From Sarocladium kiliense (taxonomy: Eukaryota > Ascomycota > Sordariomycetes > Hypocreales > Sarocladiaceae): a stretch of 64,000 nucleotides of DNA. Below are positions 52,606 to 63,548 of the stretch, in pieces. The notes below the pieces were generated by a model, which saw only the letters and a program-made list of their open reading frames with translations, did not search any database and was not told where the DNA came from. Position 1 is the first letter of the stretch. Every line of letters begins with the position of its first letter. The translations under genes were made by a program, and so were the position numbers. The DNA lies in the NCBI GenBank assembly GCA_030734395.1, contig JAUZTG010000029.1, forward strand, positions 6,262,001 to 6,326,000, given 5' to 3'.

Positions 52606-54699
52606 ATGTCGTCGACACCGAAACGACACGATCATGGAGCCACTGCCTTTTTGATAGATACAGGAAAGTTTGTGCGCCGGAAGCAGCGACATCCACGGAA
52701 GCCTACCAGCTGCGAGCCTTGCAGGAGTTCCAAGCAACGATGCGATCGCCAGCTTCCTTGCGGGACATGCAAGCGTCGTAATAATATTGGATCCTGTCGC
52801 TATCGCAACCGCCAACTCAGCTCGCCGCCACCTCCTAGTGAAATCCCACAGCCAAATAAAGGTTCATTGCCTGATGCCCACCCCCAAACAGCCAGCGTCT
52901 CACTGCAGCCCGTCTCAAATAATCCCAGCCTGAGACACCCCATAGGAGCAGACATTGGACATGAAAATCACGACTTCACTCGCACAAGCTGGGACTCGCT
53001 TTGGCAGAGACCAGCTCAGCAGACTGGTACACCGGCCGGCCAGCACGATGGATCCGTCCTGTCCAAATCCGACGCCTCAATGGAGAGTCTTCTGGCCCTG
53101 CTCCCGGCTCCAGAATGTTGCGACTATCTCATAATACAGTATTTTACCTACATGGCGCCCATGTTCCACATCTTGCACGAGCGCGACTTCCAGAAACGCT
53201 ATGATGCTTTCCGACAAGACCCTACGACGGACGACCTATCCTGGGTTGCTCTTCTCTTCTCCATGTTCTCATTGTCGGTTCAGACGATGGAACAAAATGA
53301 CCCTGTCTTGGCGACATTACGAGAGCGAATCCCTTGCGTCGAGGACAATGCGGCTCTTGCTAAAGAGCTACGTCAGGTCGCCCTGATGTGTCTCTCGAGG
53401 GATAACTTCATGTTTCATTACCATCTGACCACACTCGAGAGCCTTCTCATCATCCTGTATGGTATCAACCACGACAATGGTGTAGATGCTGCCTGGACTT
53501 TACTAGGTATGACTCCTCTCTTTCTGCCACCAACCACTTTGATCATAAACACTGCAGCTAAATCATCTTCGCCCTCTGCAGGACTAGCATTGAACATGGG
53601 CATCGCGCTGAAGTGCAATGTCTTGCCCGATTCTCCGTACGCCAATGATGTCGATGAGGAGCGGCGACGGCGTTGCTGGATCGGTTTGCTCTCGCTGCAC
53701 ACCTACCAAACCATTTTGTTTCGGGACATGCATACTCGGCCTCTTTTGCGCGTGGTCGATGCTGACTCGGCACTCGACTTCCTCCTGTCCGCGCAGCCGT
53801 CGACGGGCACGCAAGTCATGGATTTCAAGATACGGCTGTTCCGCCTTTCAGGTCGTATCTGCAGCAGCTCCTTTGACTTGTCAGCACTCGACGACCCTGC
53901 TATAGACGCCTTGGATGCGGAGGTGGGGGGCGAGCAGGCGCTCTGGGACGCCGCATTTCTCCACGACGGCTCACCAAGCGTACTTGATACCACCAGCTAT
54001 GCCCATTGGTGCTTGTTGCAGTTCTATGCGCATCAGCTTTATCTCTTACTTCATCGTCCTTTCTGTCGACCGCGTGCTACCGACGAAACAGGAATAGGCA
54101 GTTCAAGGTACCGTCAGTCGTCTAGGCATCGGTGCATCGTCTCTGGCGCAGCGCTTCTGGATCTCCAGAAGCGGTATAATGATGTTCCTCGACTTCGACA
54201 CCATCGCTGGACCGTGTACGGCATGCTGGGTTCTTGCACTGTTCACGGGGCTATGGCCTTAGCGTCCTGTCTGTTGGATGACCAGGATGATACAATGGAT
54301 CTAGCACCTTACCGCCGAAGTTTCGACGCAGCAGTAGATCTCATTGGCAAGCTGCAGAGTCATTCGACCATCTACACCAAGGCTTATCCCATACTCCGCC
54401 ACATACAGTAAGTGCTTTTCCTTCCTGCAGTTTACGTCCACACCCAAAGCTTTTCACATGCTCTGACACTTGAGTGAAGAACTATACTTAGATCACACGA
54501 TCAGGCTGCCAGCCCTGCTGCTCCTGATGACTTGGAGTTTAGAGACTCATTCGAGAGCTGGATGAGCGCTATCCAATGGTTCGATTCCCAATCTATTGAC
54601 TGGGTGAGTACTGAATCTAGCGCACTGTCACCCTATACACGCGACTCAATCATTTCCTAGAACTATTGGGAGGACATCGTAGAGAAGACAGGCGAGTAG
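52606..54699 (+). CDS. Zn2Cys6 fungal transcription factor (650 aa)
   Basis: Exons 52606-54407, 54492-54603 and 54661-54699. The last two exons restore a conserved-looking C-terminus (FESWMSAIQWFDSQSIDW) that an unspliced reading would lose. The binuclear zinc cluster is CEPCRSSKQRCDRQLPCGTC plus KRRNNIGSC, at residues about 37-65, with all six cysteines. The central fungal-specific regulatory domain has YFTYMAPMFHILHERDFQKR and RRRRCWIGLLSLHTYQTILF. It acts in the nucleus and probably regulates the adjacent divergent transporter. Confidence 0.9.
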
Positions 54700-55395
54700 G
54701 GAACCAGAGGCCGGGCATCACGACATTAGTCGCGGATCGCCGGCTTGCTCAGATGCGACAAGCCAACGATAAGCATCTCGCGCTTGGCCGGGCTGATGCA
54801 TCTGGACCCTCGACTATTCAATTTCAGGGACCCTACGGTGAGTAAGAGGGGAGAATTTTCGGAGCAAAGGTCGTCTGGAGAGCGGTTGCGAACACACGCG
54901 ATGAGATGGCTGATAGCGAGCACGGATGCGCTGAACAAAAGGCGACAGCGCGAAAACAGCCAGTAGAGAGGTGCTGGTGCGGACTCACACTCGCTCCATA
55001 TTGTCCAGACGACAGAAGCTAGCCAGCCCTTTCTCATAGTCCGACTGCTCAATGAACCTACTCCTACGTACCTCGAATCACTTCCCGAGGCTCAACATAG
55101 GCAGCCTGTGCTTTCCTGTAGATACGAATTGCGCTGGGGCTGATGAGAATAAGGCAACGGGCAAAGCAATCCCCCCCCAAAGGACTATGCCTTACAGGGC
55201 ACATTCGGCGGCATACGAGTCATTATGAAGCACCAATGAAAAGCGAGCAGCTGACCAAATTCGGCTATGTGCAGTTGCAACCAACAGCGTCATGTAACCG
55301 AACCCCTGCGATGCAGTCTCCAGCGTGAAGCACTGGCCAAAAGCCAAGGGTAGAAAGGAGCAGAGGAGGATCCACGAGTTGCAAAAAGGTCAAAA
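54700..55395. other. Intergenic region
   Basis: About 0.7 kb after the regulator. A 108-codon frame on the minus strand (54726-55052) has no recognisable features. Nothing is supported. Confidence 0.35.
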
Positions 55396-55515
55396 AACAT
55401 ACAACAGCCGGTATTCGCTGGTCGTCACCGACCCAACTACTAATCAGCCCCTCAGCAGTTTAACTAGGGGAGAGCGGACGGGATCCCGTGTTCTCTACTA
55501 GGTATGGTCGTATGT
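55396..55515 (-). rRNA. 5S ribosomal RNA gene
   Basis: On the minus strand the sequence runs from ACATACGACCATACCTAGTA through CACGGGATCCCGTCCGCTCT and the internal control box GTTGGGTCGGTGACGACCAG to GTTGTATGTT, about 120 nt. It is followed by a T run (the As at 55392-55397), the RNA polymerase III terminator. 5' and 3' ends pair (ACATAC with GTATGT), as in all 5S rRNAs. Dispersed single 5S genes are normal in filamentous ascomycetes. It looks intact. Confidence 0.93.
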
Positions 55516-55848
55516 GTTTGCATAAGAAAACAATGAAAACTATATACTTTACATTTAGTTAGAGGGGAGAAATTGTGAAGCCACACCAAGCATAACATCT
55601 CCACTACGAACCCCGCCAGGAGCCCTAGTACACCAATGATACCTTGACAAGTGCCAAGGTTGCAAAAAGCCCCTGCAGCCAAAAAAAAAAACAATCAGCG
55701 GTTACCGACAAGGAAACAGCTTACGTACAGGCTTATGAGGTCCGGGATTTCTTATAATAGACACCATTTAGCAGCTTTCGCTTGGCGTTCTTCTTCACTT
55801 GCGCAAGCTCACAACCAAAAGTTTCGCGGCCAACATAACGTCCCGAAA

Positions 55849-58143
55849 ATGTCTAATTTGCCTATTCAAGTTCAGTGGAGCTTAGACTCTGGCACAACCT
55901 CTGCTTACCACTTTTGGACCGGCCTGGTGACCGCGGCCTCAAGCGACAACGTCCAAGCTCTTGCTATGATAGCATGCGAAGGCCTTGGGGGCACACTGGC
56001 AATGTGCACCGAAACAATGGAAAGGGTTGTGCGTGAGGTGGTCCCAACACCACTCCCTCAATCTATTCACTTTCTGAAAGCGACGGTCGGATACTCAGCC
56101 AACGACTGCGTGACGAAACTCGCATCTAGCCAGAGAGGCATCCGGTTCCTTGCTCTAGCAGTCCCTCTCGTTACCACCATTGGAGCTTTTGGTGGGGCAC
56201 AAGTTCTTGATGTCCTCTTAAGGGAGGCAAATCATATGTCGAATGATATTCCTGTTCCACAGCTGAAAGATCTTCTGGCGAGTTTCGAAGCCAGATCCCA
56301 CCGGAACTCCACTTTTGAAGCCTCTGTGCTTGGGTACCAGCTCTTGGTAAACGGGGCGTTGACTACACAGTCTTCTGCGCGGCAGACAAGAGAAACATCA
56401 GACTCAGCTCTCGAGTCCCACCTATCCGACCCTTATCTGACCGCACCGCCGTCACCCAAAGCTATTGCTGGTATAATAGATGTACTTCGTCAAGTAGCCC
56501 GGATTGGGGAGTCCGATATCACGGGTGCTACAATTAGGGTTGGGACCTCTGTTCCATGGGTATTGGCATTCGTACACTGGTGTCTTGGTACACCTGCTTC
56601 AATATACTTGGAGGACCTAGGAAGCCCAGTGTTGCAACAACCCTCAGCAGCCATCAAGGTTATCATTGTAACTCGAGCAAAATCTGGTTCCGATCTAGTC
56701 GAAGCGATGATTCATCACAAGACCAAAGACATACGTCAGCTTTTAGGTCCAGCATCACCAGAGCCCTTTCGTTTAATGGTCGAGTTTGAAAACTACATCG
56801 AATGGCTCTTATACGACCTTGGATTCAAGAAACACAACAACAGCACTTACAATAACAGAATGAATCTTCTGCTTCAACAAGTTGTCGGATATGCTATTCC
56901 ACGTATTGTGTTTGATGATGAGCTTGGGCCTCTCAGTCATCACGCGACTTCTGCGAGATGGGAATCTTGGATAGATGACGATGGTAGCGGGCTGCGATTG
57001 AAACCGCTTCCAGATATACACACACTTGGAATCGCGTGCAGCAAGTTTCTGAACCTCCAAGTCCCGAGGCCATTGACAGTTCCCCCGAAAGAGAGTGAAT
57101 ATGGAGTGGCTGCTAGCCTGCCAACAGTTGCTGGGCACCTGGACTCATTAACAAACAGTTGTGCTTGCTCGGACTGTTGTAATGCTACTGGCCGCCCTGT
57201 TTCATCGCGAGTCGGAAAGGATTGGTGCCGGAAGCCGAGCTTTTTCCGATCTCTTTCATTCTTTCTTGCTGACATTCTAGCATTTTCGTTGCTTGAATTT
57301 CCAACTTCTCCAAAATTTATGATATCACGGGATAGGCCGAGAAGTTATGGCCTTGACGAAGGCATAGCAAGGTTCCTTCAGACTGGGCAGTGCGCTAATG
57401 TTGGTGCTATGGGCATATTGGGCTGGGCCAGGTGCCTTGTTGGCCATGGTCACATTGACGACGAATATTTCGGCTTGGTCGCGTCTTATAGCAGAGGCCA
57501 GGTGGTCTATCCCCTGCTTTTTGAGACTCTCAGCTTCGACCAAAAAGGCTATCTAAGATTGTGTGTCGTCCCAGGCACTCTCAGATACAACAACCTGCCT
57601 GTCGACATTGCGACCGCGCCCGAAGACTTTCAAGCATTAGAAGGTCTACAAAGTGCCCCAGACATGAATTCTTTGCCGGAAGTATCTGAGCCCTTAAATT
57701 TGCTTCAAAGCTTCGAGGTCTCGTGGGAAATTACTACGCAAGATAACAAGGAATTGCATGCGTATCTTGTTATGCGAGATATTGACACGCAAGCTTTTAC
57801 CATGAAGCAAGATCCTATGTTCATCCTTGAATTTCTGGATCGGGCGATTCTTTTAGAAGATTGTCCGCATGATGGGAACTCAAAGCTTGATGATGGATAT
57901 GCCCACTGCTCATACGTCGCACCCTGGCTGATAAGCCATGATACTGGATCGTCGAGCTCTGATCTTAGCGAAATTGGCAGCTCAGTTTCTCACGTTAAAA
58001 TCGTTGCCGCTGCTGGTTCTGATAATATTCGCTTCTTCTCTCTTGGACTCATCGAAGGAGAAAAAGTGGTGCGTCGGGGTGCGTGCCTTGCTTGCTGTCT
58101 CACTCTTTGCAGAGAGCTTGACATCCATACCCTGATTATCTGA
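55849..58143 (+). CDS. Large conserved fungal protein of unknown function (764 aa)
   Basis: A single exon. The start at 55849 (MSNLPIQVQWSLDSGTTSAY) was preferred to the upstream frame extension because it begins a typical opening of this fungal family, as I remember it. It has globular composition, with FHFWTGL-like start (YHFWTGLVTAASSDN), a repeated TETMERVVREVVPTPLP helix, and a Cys pair CACSDC-C in the middle (about residue 440). It lacks a signal peptide or clear enzyme motifs. Similar proteins are, to my knowledge, unnamed and copy-variable in Aspergillus relatives. The frame is intact throughout. Confidence 0.7.
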   Translation: MSNLPIQVQWSLDSGTTSAYHFWTGLVTAASSDNVQALAMIACEGLGGTLAMCTETMERVVREVVPTPLPQSIHFLKATVGYSANDCVTKLASSQRGIRFLALAVPLVTTIGAFGGAQVLDVLLREANHMSNDIPVPQLKDLLASFEARSHRNSTFEASVLGYQLLVNGALTTQSSARQTRETSDSALESHLSDPYLTAPPSPKAIAGIIDVLRQVARIGESDITGATIRVGTSVPWVLAFVHWCLGTPASIYLEDLGSPVLQQPSAAIKVIIVTRAKSGSDLVEAMIHHKTKDIRQLLGPASPEPFRLMVEFENYIEWLLYDLGFKKHNNSTYNNRMNLLLQQVVGYAIPRIVFDDELGPLSHHATSARWESWIDDDGSGLRLKPLPDIHTLGIACSKFLNLQVPRPLTVPPKESEYGVAASLPTVAGHLDSLTNSCACSDCCNATGRPVSSRVGKDWCRKPSFFRSLSFFLADILAFSLLEFPTSPKFMISRDRPRSYGLDEGIARFLQTGQCANVGAMGILGWARCLVGHGHIDDEYFGLVASYSRGQVVYPLLFETLSFDQKGYLRLCVVPGTLRYNNLPVDIATAPEDFQALEGLQSAPDMNSLPEVSEPLNLLQSFEVSWEITTQDNKELHAYLVMRDIDTQAFTMKQDPMFILEFLDRAILLEDCPHDGNSKLDDGYAHCSYVAPWLISHDTGSSSSDLSEIGSSVSHVKIVAAAGSDNIRFFSLGLIEGEKVVRRGACLACCLTLCRELDIHTLII

Positions 58144-59811
58144 AGGATATGCGGTACCAGGTTGATAGGAGTGACTGACTGAGGTTTGATTTGCGGGATA
58201 TTCGTTTGCCGAGCTTGGAAGCCATTGCCACTAAGGAGTTTGTAGTTGATCTTGTCTTTAAAGAGGAGGACCTCCTTAGAGCTTCGTTAATCCGCGGGTA
58301 CCGAAAAACCGACGTTGCAGTTTGTGTCTTTGAGGCGGAGGGGGGTAATGGAAAGAAACTTACGCCGCCGGCGAGCTGGCCAAGGATCGAGGCGAGGGGA
58401 TTTCCGAAAAGCAGGGTCTTGAAGCCCTGGTGGTGATCGGCGACGTTTCTCAGTCCTCATGAGCTGAGTCTCGCCGGATGCGGTGACTTCGTAGCTAAAG
58501 CATACTGTGAAGAACTGCTTTATAAACACAAGACGCACCCACTGCTCTTTTATTCACATACCCTGAAGCTTAATCTCTAACTAGATGCTGTTCAGCCTAA
58601 GTCAGTAGTTGCTACACACATGTAGAGAAGCAACTCTCTACCGTGGCAGCAATATTAGGTGCGGCACAGGTCCCTGAGCGAGCTTTGACGCTGTAACCCC
58701 TGTACCAGTTTTCCAGCGTCCTTGAAGCTGCAGTGCAGTGTAGTCACTTCAATAGGGAAGACTGAGCATCATTATTAGAAAAATAATATCAGCCGGTTGA
58801 ATTAAATTGCATCACTAAAACAATACCGAGCAGAGCAATGAAGTTGTTTGCATAGGTAACCTCAAGTAGAAGAAAGAGGGCATTCTACCCCTCAGCCGAC
58901 TGGGACCACTCATAGCCGCATGGCCCGCTGACAGGCGGCAGGTACGGAAGGATGCGCCATAGAACCGACGACATGCTGGATGGTGGTCTTTGTCCACGAA
59001 CAGAACTGGGTTGACGAGGTCGTCAACTTTTGTTAATTCTGGTGACTAATCTCAGTCCCACTGCCCCTGTATGTAGACATAGCCAGTAACCCAGCACGTC
59101 CCGTATATCTAGAGGCATACCCCGCATTATGGTCCCCGGAGGCCAAGTTTTGCAGTCTCGTCGCAGTCTGATCTTTCCATGCGTGAGATGAGGCACGATA
59201 ATAATGAGATGCTTTAATTCCTTCGTCGATGTAATTGGCAGATTAATGAACCCATCACGCCGGTCTCGCCTGTGACGCGTCAGCATGACATGAGTCGTGG
59301 TAGACGAACTTCAACGTTCGTCCCCGGCTGCTCCCGGAGTGCGGAGGGTCTTCCTTTAAGCGATGGACCCTTCTCTTCTCCTCTCGCATCCAGCCTATTG
59401 CAATTTTTTTGCTTCGGTAGATAGACTCTACTCCTTTACAATAAACTCAGACCCTAAGGACTAGACTCTGCGATCATTCACGCTATAGAACAGCTTAACG
59501 TGGCTCTGATAGCAGCATGATTGCTATAGTTCGCGAGCCCAGCCACACGCAGTTACAAGGGAAGTCGTCTGTCAAGACTACTTTTGCTGTTGGTGTGGGC
59601 AGATGTGGCCAACACCTGTATATTGAGAAGCTTGATTTAACTGAGGGGTTGGTGTGGCACGTAAAGGGGTGTAAGGGGGCGTGAAAATTTAATACCGTTT
59701 TAAACAGTGGTCTTGTGTGTTTGCTATCCTCTAATAACGGCGACCATTGCTGCGGATCTTAGCGGTATGTGCCATCAAGTTTGGAAGACCATTCACAGAA
59801 GACAAGTTCTT
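58144..59811. other. Gene-poor stretch
   Basis: About 1.7 kb. A short frame at 58185-58436 (IRLPSLEAIATKEFVVDLVF) directly after the preceding gene might be a relic of another gene, but I cannot name it. The rest shows no gene. Confidence 0.35.
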
Positions 59812-59850
59812 GACGGGATCCCGTGTATTCTACTGGGTATGGTCGTATGT
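59812..59850 (-). pseudogene. 5S rRNA fragment 2 (first 39 nt)
   Basis: ACATACGACCATACCCAGTA to CACGGGATCCCGTC on the minus strand, then a switch to AAGAACTTGTCTTC. It has the same break position as the fragment at 48102, and the following bases are related (AAGNNCTTGTC, and about 70 bp later GCAGCAATGGTCGCCGTTAT against GAAGCCATGATTGCTGTTTT). Confidence 0.85.
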
Positions 59851-60747
59851 GGAAGAACGGTCACTTTTTAGAGTATATATAGTGTTGGGCAAAAGCTGCC
59901 TATGACTCGTGCTCAGGGGAGCTTAATCCAGTGACTTCCTATTGCTGTCTGGCTAGTTAAGTTGCTTGTCGTAGTCGGGTCTCTGGTCCGCCTAAACAAA
60001 GTGACATCAAGGTGCTTTTTTTTTTTAGCCCGGGAGTATACATAGATTGACGGCACGGCACGGATCACAACGACGTGAACTTGCACGCGCGCTGGTATGT
60101 GGTGTTTTCACTGCAACCCAATGATAGCATGTCGCGCTGCATGCGACAGGCAAGAAGCCCCGTCTTGTAAATCAGCTGACGCATCTACTGAAGTAGGCTC
60201 CAATGTCTCAAGCACAATTTCTTTCGTCAAAGCTACTTTCAAATCGCGATGCTATGCAAGTGTACATTCATGTCCACAGCAAGGGACAGCACACCGGCAA
60301 TCCCAATCGCTGGCTCCGTGTATCTTCTTCTACGAGTAAGAGTTGATCCTCTGCCACCCGACAGTATAAGTGACAAGGAAAGATTGGGCTCTGTGAACCA
60401 TCAACATGAAGCCTCTAATCCCTGCACCCTCAGCATGGATTGTGATCAACGCGCGGTAGGAGGATCCCTGCCATTTCACTTGGCGATGGACTTTTCGGCC
60501 CCATCATCGGCTTTCCCGCGCGCTCACAGCCGCCCCCTGACTTCACGCCTATCCAGTTTCGTACAGTGTACACCTGCTGCCTGAAGTACTTCATTCAAAA
60601 AGCAGTCGAACATGATGTGCTGCGTCTCATGAGGCAGACTGAATGGTCTTTTTCTTTGAGCTACGCTCGCCCGCCGGAGTTCAACTACTAGCAGTCTGGA
60701 CACAAGCAGCAGCCGCAGCAGCAGCCGCCTCTCATTGAGTAGCCATC
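59851..60747. other. Upstream region of the maltase gene
   Basis: It holds a T run near 60018 and a CAGCAGCCGCAGCAGCAGCC microsatellite-like leader just before the start codon (about 60705-60730). No gene is recognised. Confidence 0.45.
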
Positions 60748-62538
60748 ATGACCTGCAGTAACCACGCCAGAGAATGGTGGAAGGAAGCTGTGGTATACCA
60801 AATCTACCCTGCTTCCTTCTGCGATTCCAATGGCGATGGCATAGGCGATCTTCCCGGCATTACGTCCAAACTCGACTATCTACGCGATCTCGGTGTCAAC
60901 ATCGTCTGGATCTGCCCTATGTATAATAGTCCGCAGGTGGACATGGGGTATGATGTATCTGATTATGAGGATATTTACCCTCCTTACGGAACGCTTCGCG
61001 ATATGGAAGTGCTCATTCAAGAAACCCATCAACGTGGTATGAAGATCATGTTAGATCTCGTTATCAACCACACCTCAGACCAACATAAGTGGTTTAAGGA
61101 GTCTCGCTCGAGTAAGGAGAACCCTAAGCGGGACTGGTATATCTGGAGGCCAGCACGGTATGAAGACGGGAAGCGTCTTCCTCCGAACAACTGGCGGGCT
61201 GCATGGGGCCCGGTTAGCGCTTGGCAGTGGGATGCGCAGACCCAGGAATATTACTTCCACATTTTCGCTGCTGGGCAACCGGATCTGAATTGGGAGAACC
61301 CAGAAACGCGAAAGGCCATCTATGCTAGCGCCATGGAGTTCTGGCTGAAGCGCGGAGTTGATGGCTTTCGTATCGACACGGTCAACATGTACAGCAAACC
61401 GCCCTCATTTCCAGACGCACCGATTCTTGAGCCTCAGGGGACGTACCAACCGGCTTGGACGCAAGTATGCAATGGCCCTCGGATGCACGAGTTCCTGGGT
61501 GAGATGAGACAAGTGTTGGACAAGTACGGGGCCATCACAGTAGGCGAGCTTTCGACTACGCCAAATCTGCAGGACGTGGTGCACTACGTCAGCGCCCAGT
61601 CCGCAATGCTGCACATGGTGTTTCAGTTCGATATTGTCTCTGTTGGCATGGCAAAGGGCATTGCGTATGATGCGAGGCCTCGCAACTTTACTTTGCCGGT
61701 CTTCAAGAAGGCCCTAGACGCTACACAGTCGCTTATCTGCGGCACCGACGGCTGGACCACCGTCTTCCTTGAGAACCACGACCAGGCACGGTCTATCAGC
61801 CGCTTTGCCAACGATAGCCCTCAGTGGCGTGTGCACAGCGCTAAGCTGCTTGCACTGCTGCAGGGCTGCCTCACCGGCACCCAGTACATCTACCAGGGCC
61901 AGGAGATTGGTACAGTCAACGCCCCGAAAGAGCTGTACCCGCTGGAAAACTACCGCGACATCGGTAGCATCGGACACATGACCTCGATGAGAAAGAAATA
62001 CGGGGCAGACAACAAGGAGGAACTTGACAAAGCATTCGAGTCGCTCGCATACTTTGCCAGGGACCACAGTCGACTCCCCATTAGCTGGAGCCAGGGGCTG
62101 TATGGTGGCTTTTCCGAGGAGGCCGAGAAGGCTGGAAAGGATATCAAGGAACCCTGGATGAAACCGCATCCTCTCGCGGCCAACATCAATGTTGCATCAC
62201 AGCTCAAGGACGATGACAGCGTTCTCACATTCTGGCGCAGAATGATCGCGTTTCGCCGCGAGCACAAGGACCTTCTCATCTACGGCGACTACCGAGATCT
62301 TCGGCCGAATGACCCAGACCTGATAATGTTTGTGAAAGAAACATCGGAAAGGTCGAAAGCGCTGGTGGTGTTGAACTTTGCGACAGAAGAACGCCAATGG
62401 GCGAGATCTGGTAATGGCGGAGTCGAAATACCAGAGATGGACGAGCGTGACTTGAAGCTCATCATGTCTACCCATTCGCAAACTTTCCAAAAGGACACGC
62501 TGCTCCCACTCGAGGGGAGAGTGTATCTTGTGCAGTAA
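60748..62538 (+). CDS. GH13 alpha-glucosidase (maltase, 596 aa)
   Basis: A single exon; ATG at 60748 follows a CAG-rich leader. The protein is a typical intracellular fungal maltase without signal peptide. Motifs are WWKEAVVYQIYPASFCDSNG (start of the barrel), DLVINHTSDQHKWF, GVDGFRIDTVNMYS (nucleophile Asp), AITVGELSTT (acid/base Glu) and VFLENHDQARSISRF (transition-state Asp). The length matches the 570-600 residues of MalT/AgdC-type enzymes. It hydrolyses maltose and short alpha-1,4-glucosides. An MFS gene starts 1 kb downstream on the same strand and may be the sugar permease partner. Confidence 0.93.
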   Translation: MTCSNHAREWWKEAVVYQIYPASFCDSNGDGIGDLPGITSKLDYLRDLGVNIVWICPMYNSPQVDMGYDVSDYEDIYPPYGTLRDMEVLIQETHQRGMKIMLDLVINHTSDQHKWFKESRSSKENPKRDWYIWRPARYEDGKRLPPNNWRAAWGPVSAWQWDAQTQEYYFHIFAAGQPDLNWENPETRKAIYASAMEFWLKRGVDGFRIDTVNMYSKPPSFPDAPILEPQGTYQPAWTQVCNGPRMHEFLGEMRQVLDKYGAITVGELSTTPNLQDVVHYVSAQSAMLHMVFQFDIVSVGMAKGIAYDARPRNFTLPVFKKALDATQSLICGTDGWTTVFLENHDQARSISRFANDSPQWRVHSAKLLALLQGCLTGTQYIYQGQEIGTVNAPKELYPLENYRDIGSIGHMTSMRKKYGADNKEELDKAFESLAYFARDHSRLPISWSQGLYGGFSEEAEKAGKDIKEPWMKPHPLAANINVASQLKDDDSVLTFWRRMIAFRREHKDLLIYGDYRDLRPNDPDLIMFVKETSERSKALVVLNFATEERQWARSGNGGVEIPEMDERDLKLIMSTHSQTFQKDTLLPLEGRVYLVQ

Positions 62539-63548
62539 TCTGCACTACATAGTCCTGGAGAGTTCATGCTCGATCTCTATTGACAGCATGCTGGGACACT
62601 TGACATAAGTTTTCCTGCAGATACTGCAGACTTTTGCACCATTGAAAGAGAGATATTTACATAGGTAGCTTGATTGTTAGGCTTGAATACTCCACAGTAT
62701 ATCAAGTGAGTTGTGCTTTGGACATGGCTTGGTGCATTGAATTCTACTGCATCAATACACAGCTACCGGAGGATATCCAGGCGAAGGAGTATGGATGTTT
62801 GTGTGCGTTTACGAATTGTTATGTACGCTGAAGTATGAGTCTGGGACTCTGCTTATGCCTAAGGGTTGTGGTGATGTTTTACGCGCTGTACAGAGGCTTT
62901 GCATCCTCACGACTAGTGATCCATAAGCAAAGAGACTGCAGCGCATAACTTGTCACCCGGATCATCTCATATGTATGTATCCTTTCGTTCCTTACAAAGC
63001 CACCGAGAGACAGCTGCTTTCTTTGCCAACTTGATGATATCATACATAATGTTTACCAAAGATTGTAAAGAGTCGTTTTCTATTGACATTCCGGGTCTTC
63101 CGGAAGTAAAGGTCCGGAAGCGACTCTTGCAAGCCCAAATTGAAAGCACATATTGAAGAACATCTCTATCTATTGAGTCTGGGCGCACGCTCGGTTGTCA
63201 GTCTTATCTCCCAAGCCTATAAAGGTTACCCCACCACACCAGAGGTCCCTATCTTGCCTTCCCACATTTCTCTCTTCAGTTCCATATCGTCGGCTTCTCC
63301 CGCTCTCCCATCGGCGCCTCCCCCGCATCACCGCCCGCAGCGTGCCCCACCTCCGTGATCTTGTTACCTGGTACCTGGAGATAAGGAGTAACACACGCTG
63401 TGTGGATGGCGGGGAGGCGAGATGCCTGTAGTTCTGAGAAACCACATAAGCCGTATTTGATTCGGCTGTGGCCCCGTCGAAAAAAACTGACATTGGGAAT
63501 AGCAACACCTGCATTGCAAGCAAGCAAGCAAGCAAGCCACATTTCACC
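62539..63548. other. Intergenic region, maltase to permease
   Basis: About 1 kb. A TATA-like CCTATAAAGG at about 63217 and a C/T-rich stretch at 63270-63360 are the probable promoter of the next gene. An AAGC tetranucleotide run sits at 63520-63536 in its leader. Confidence 0.45.
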
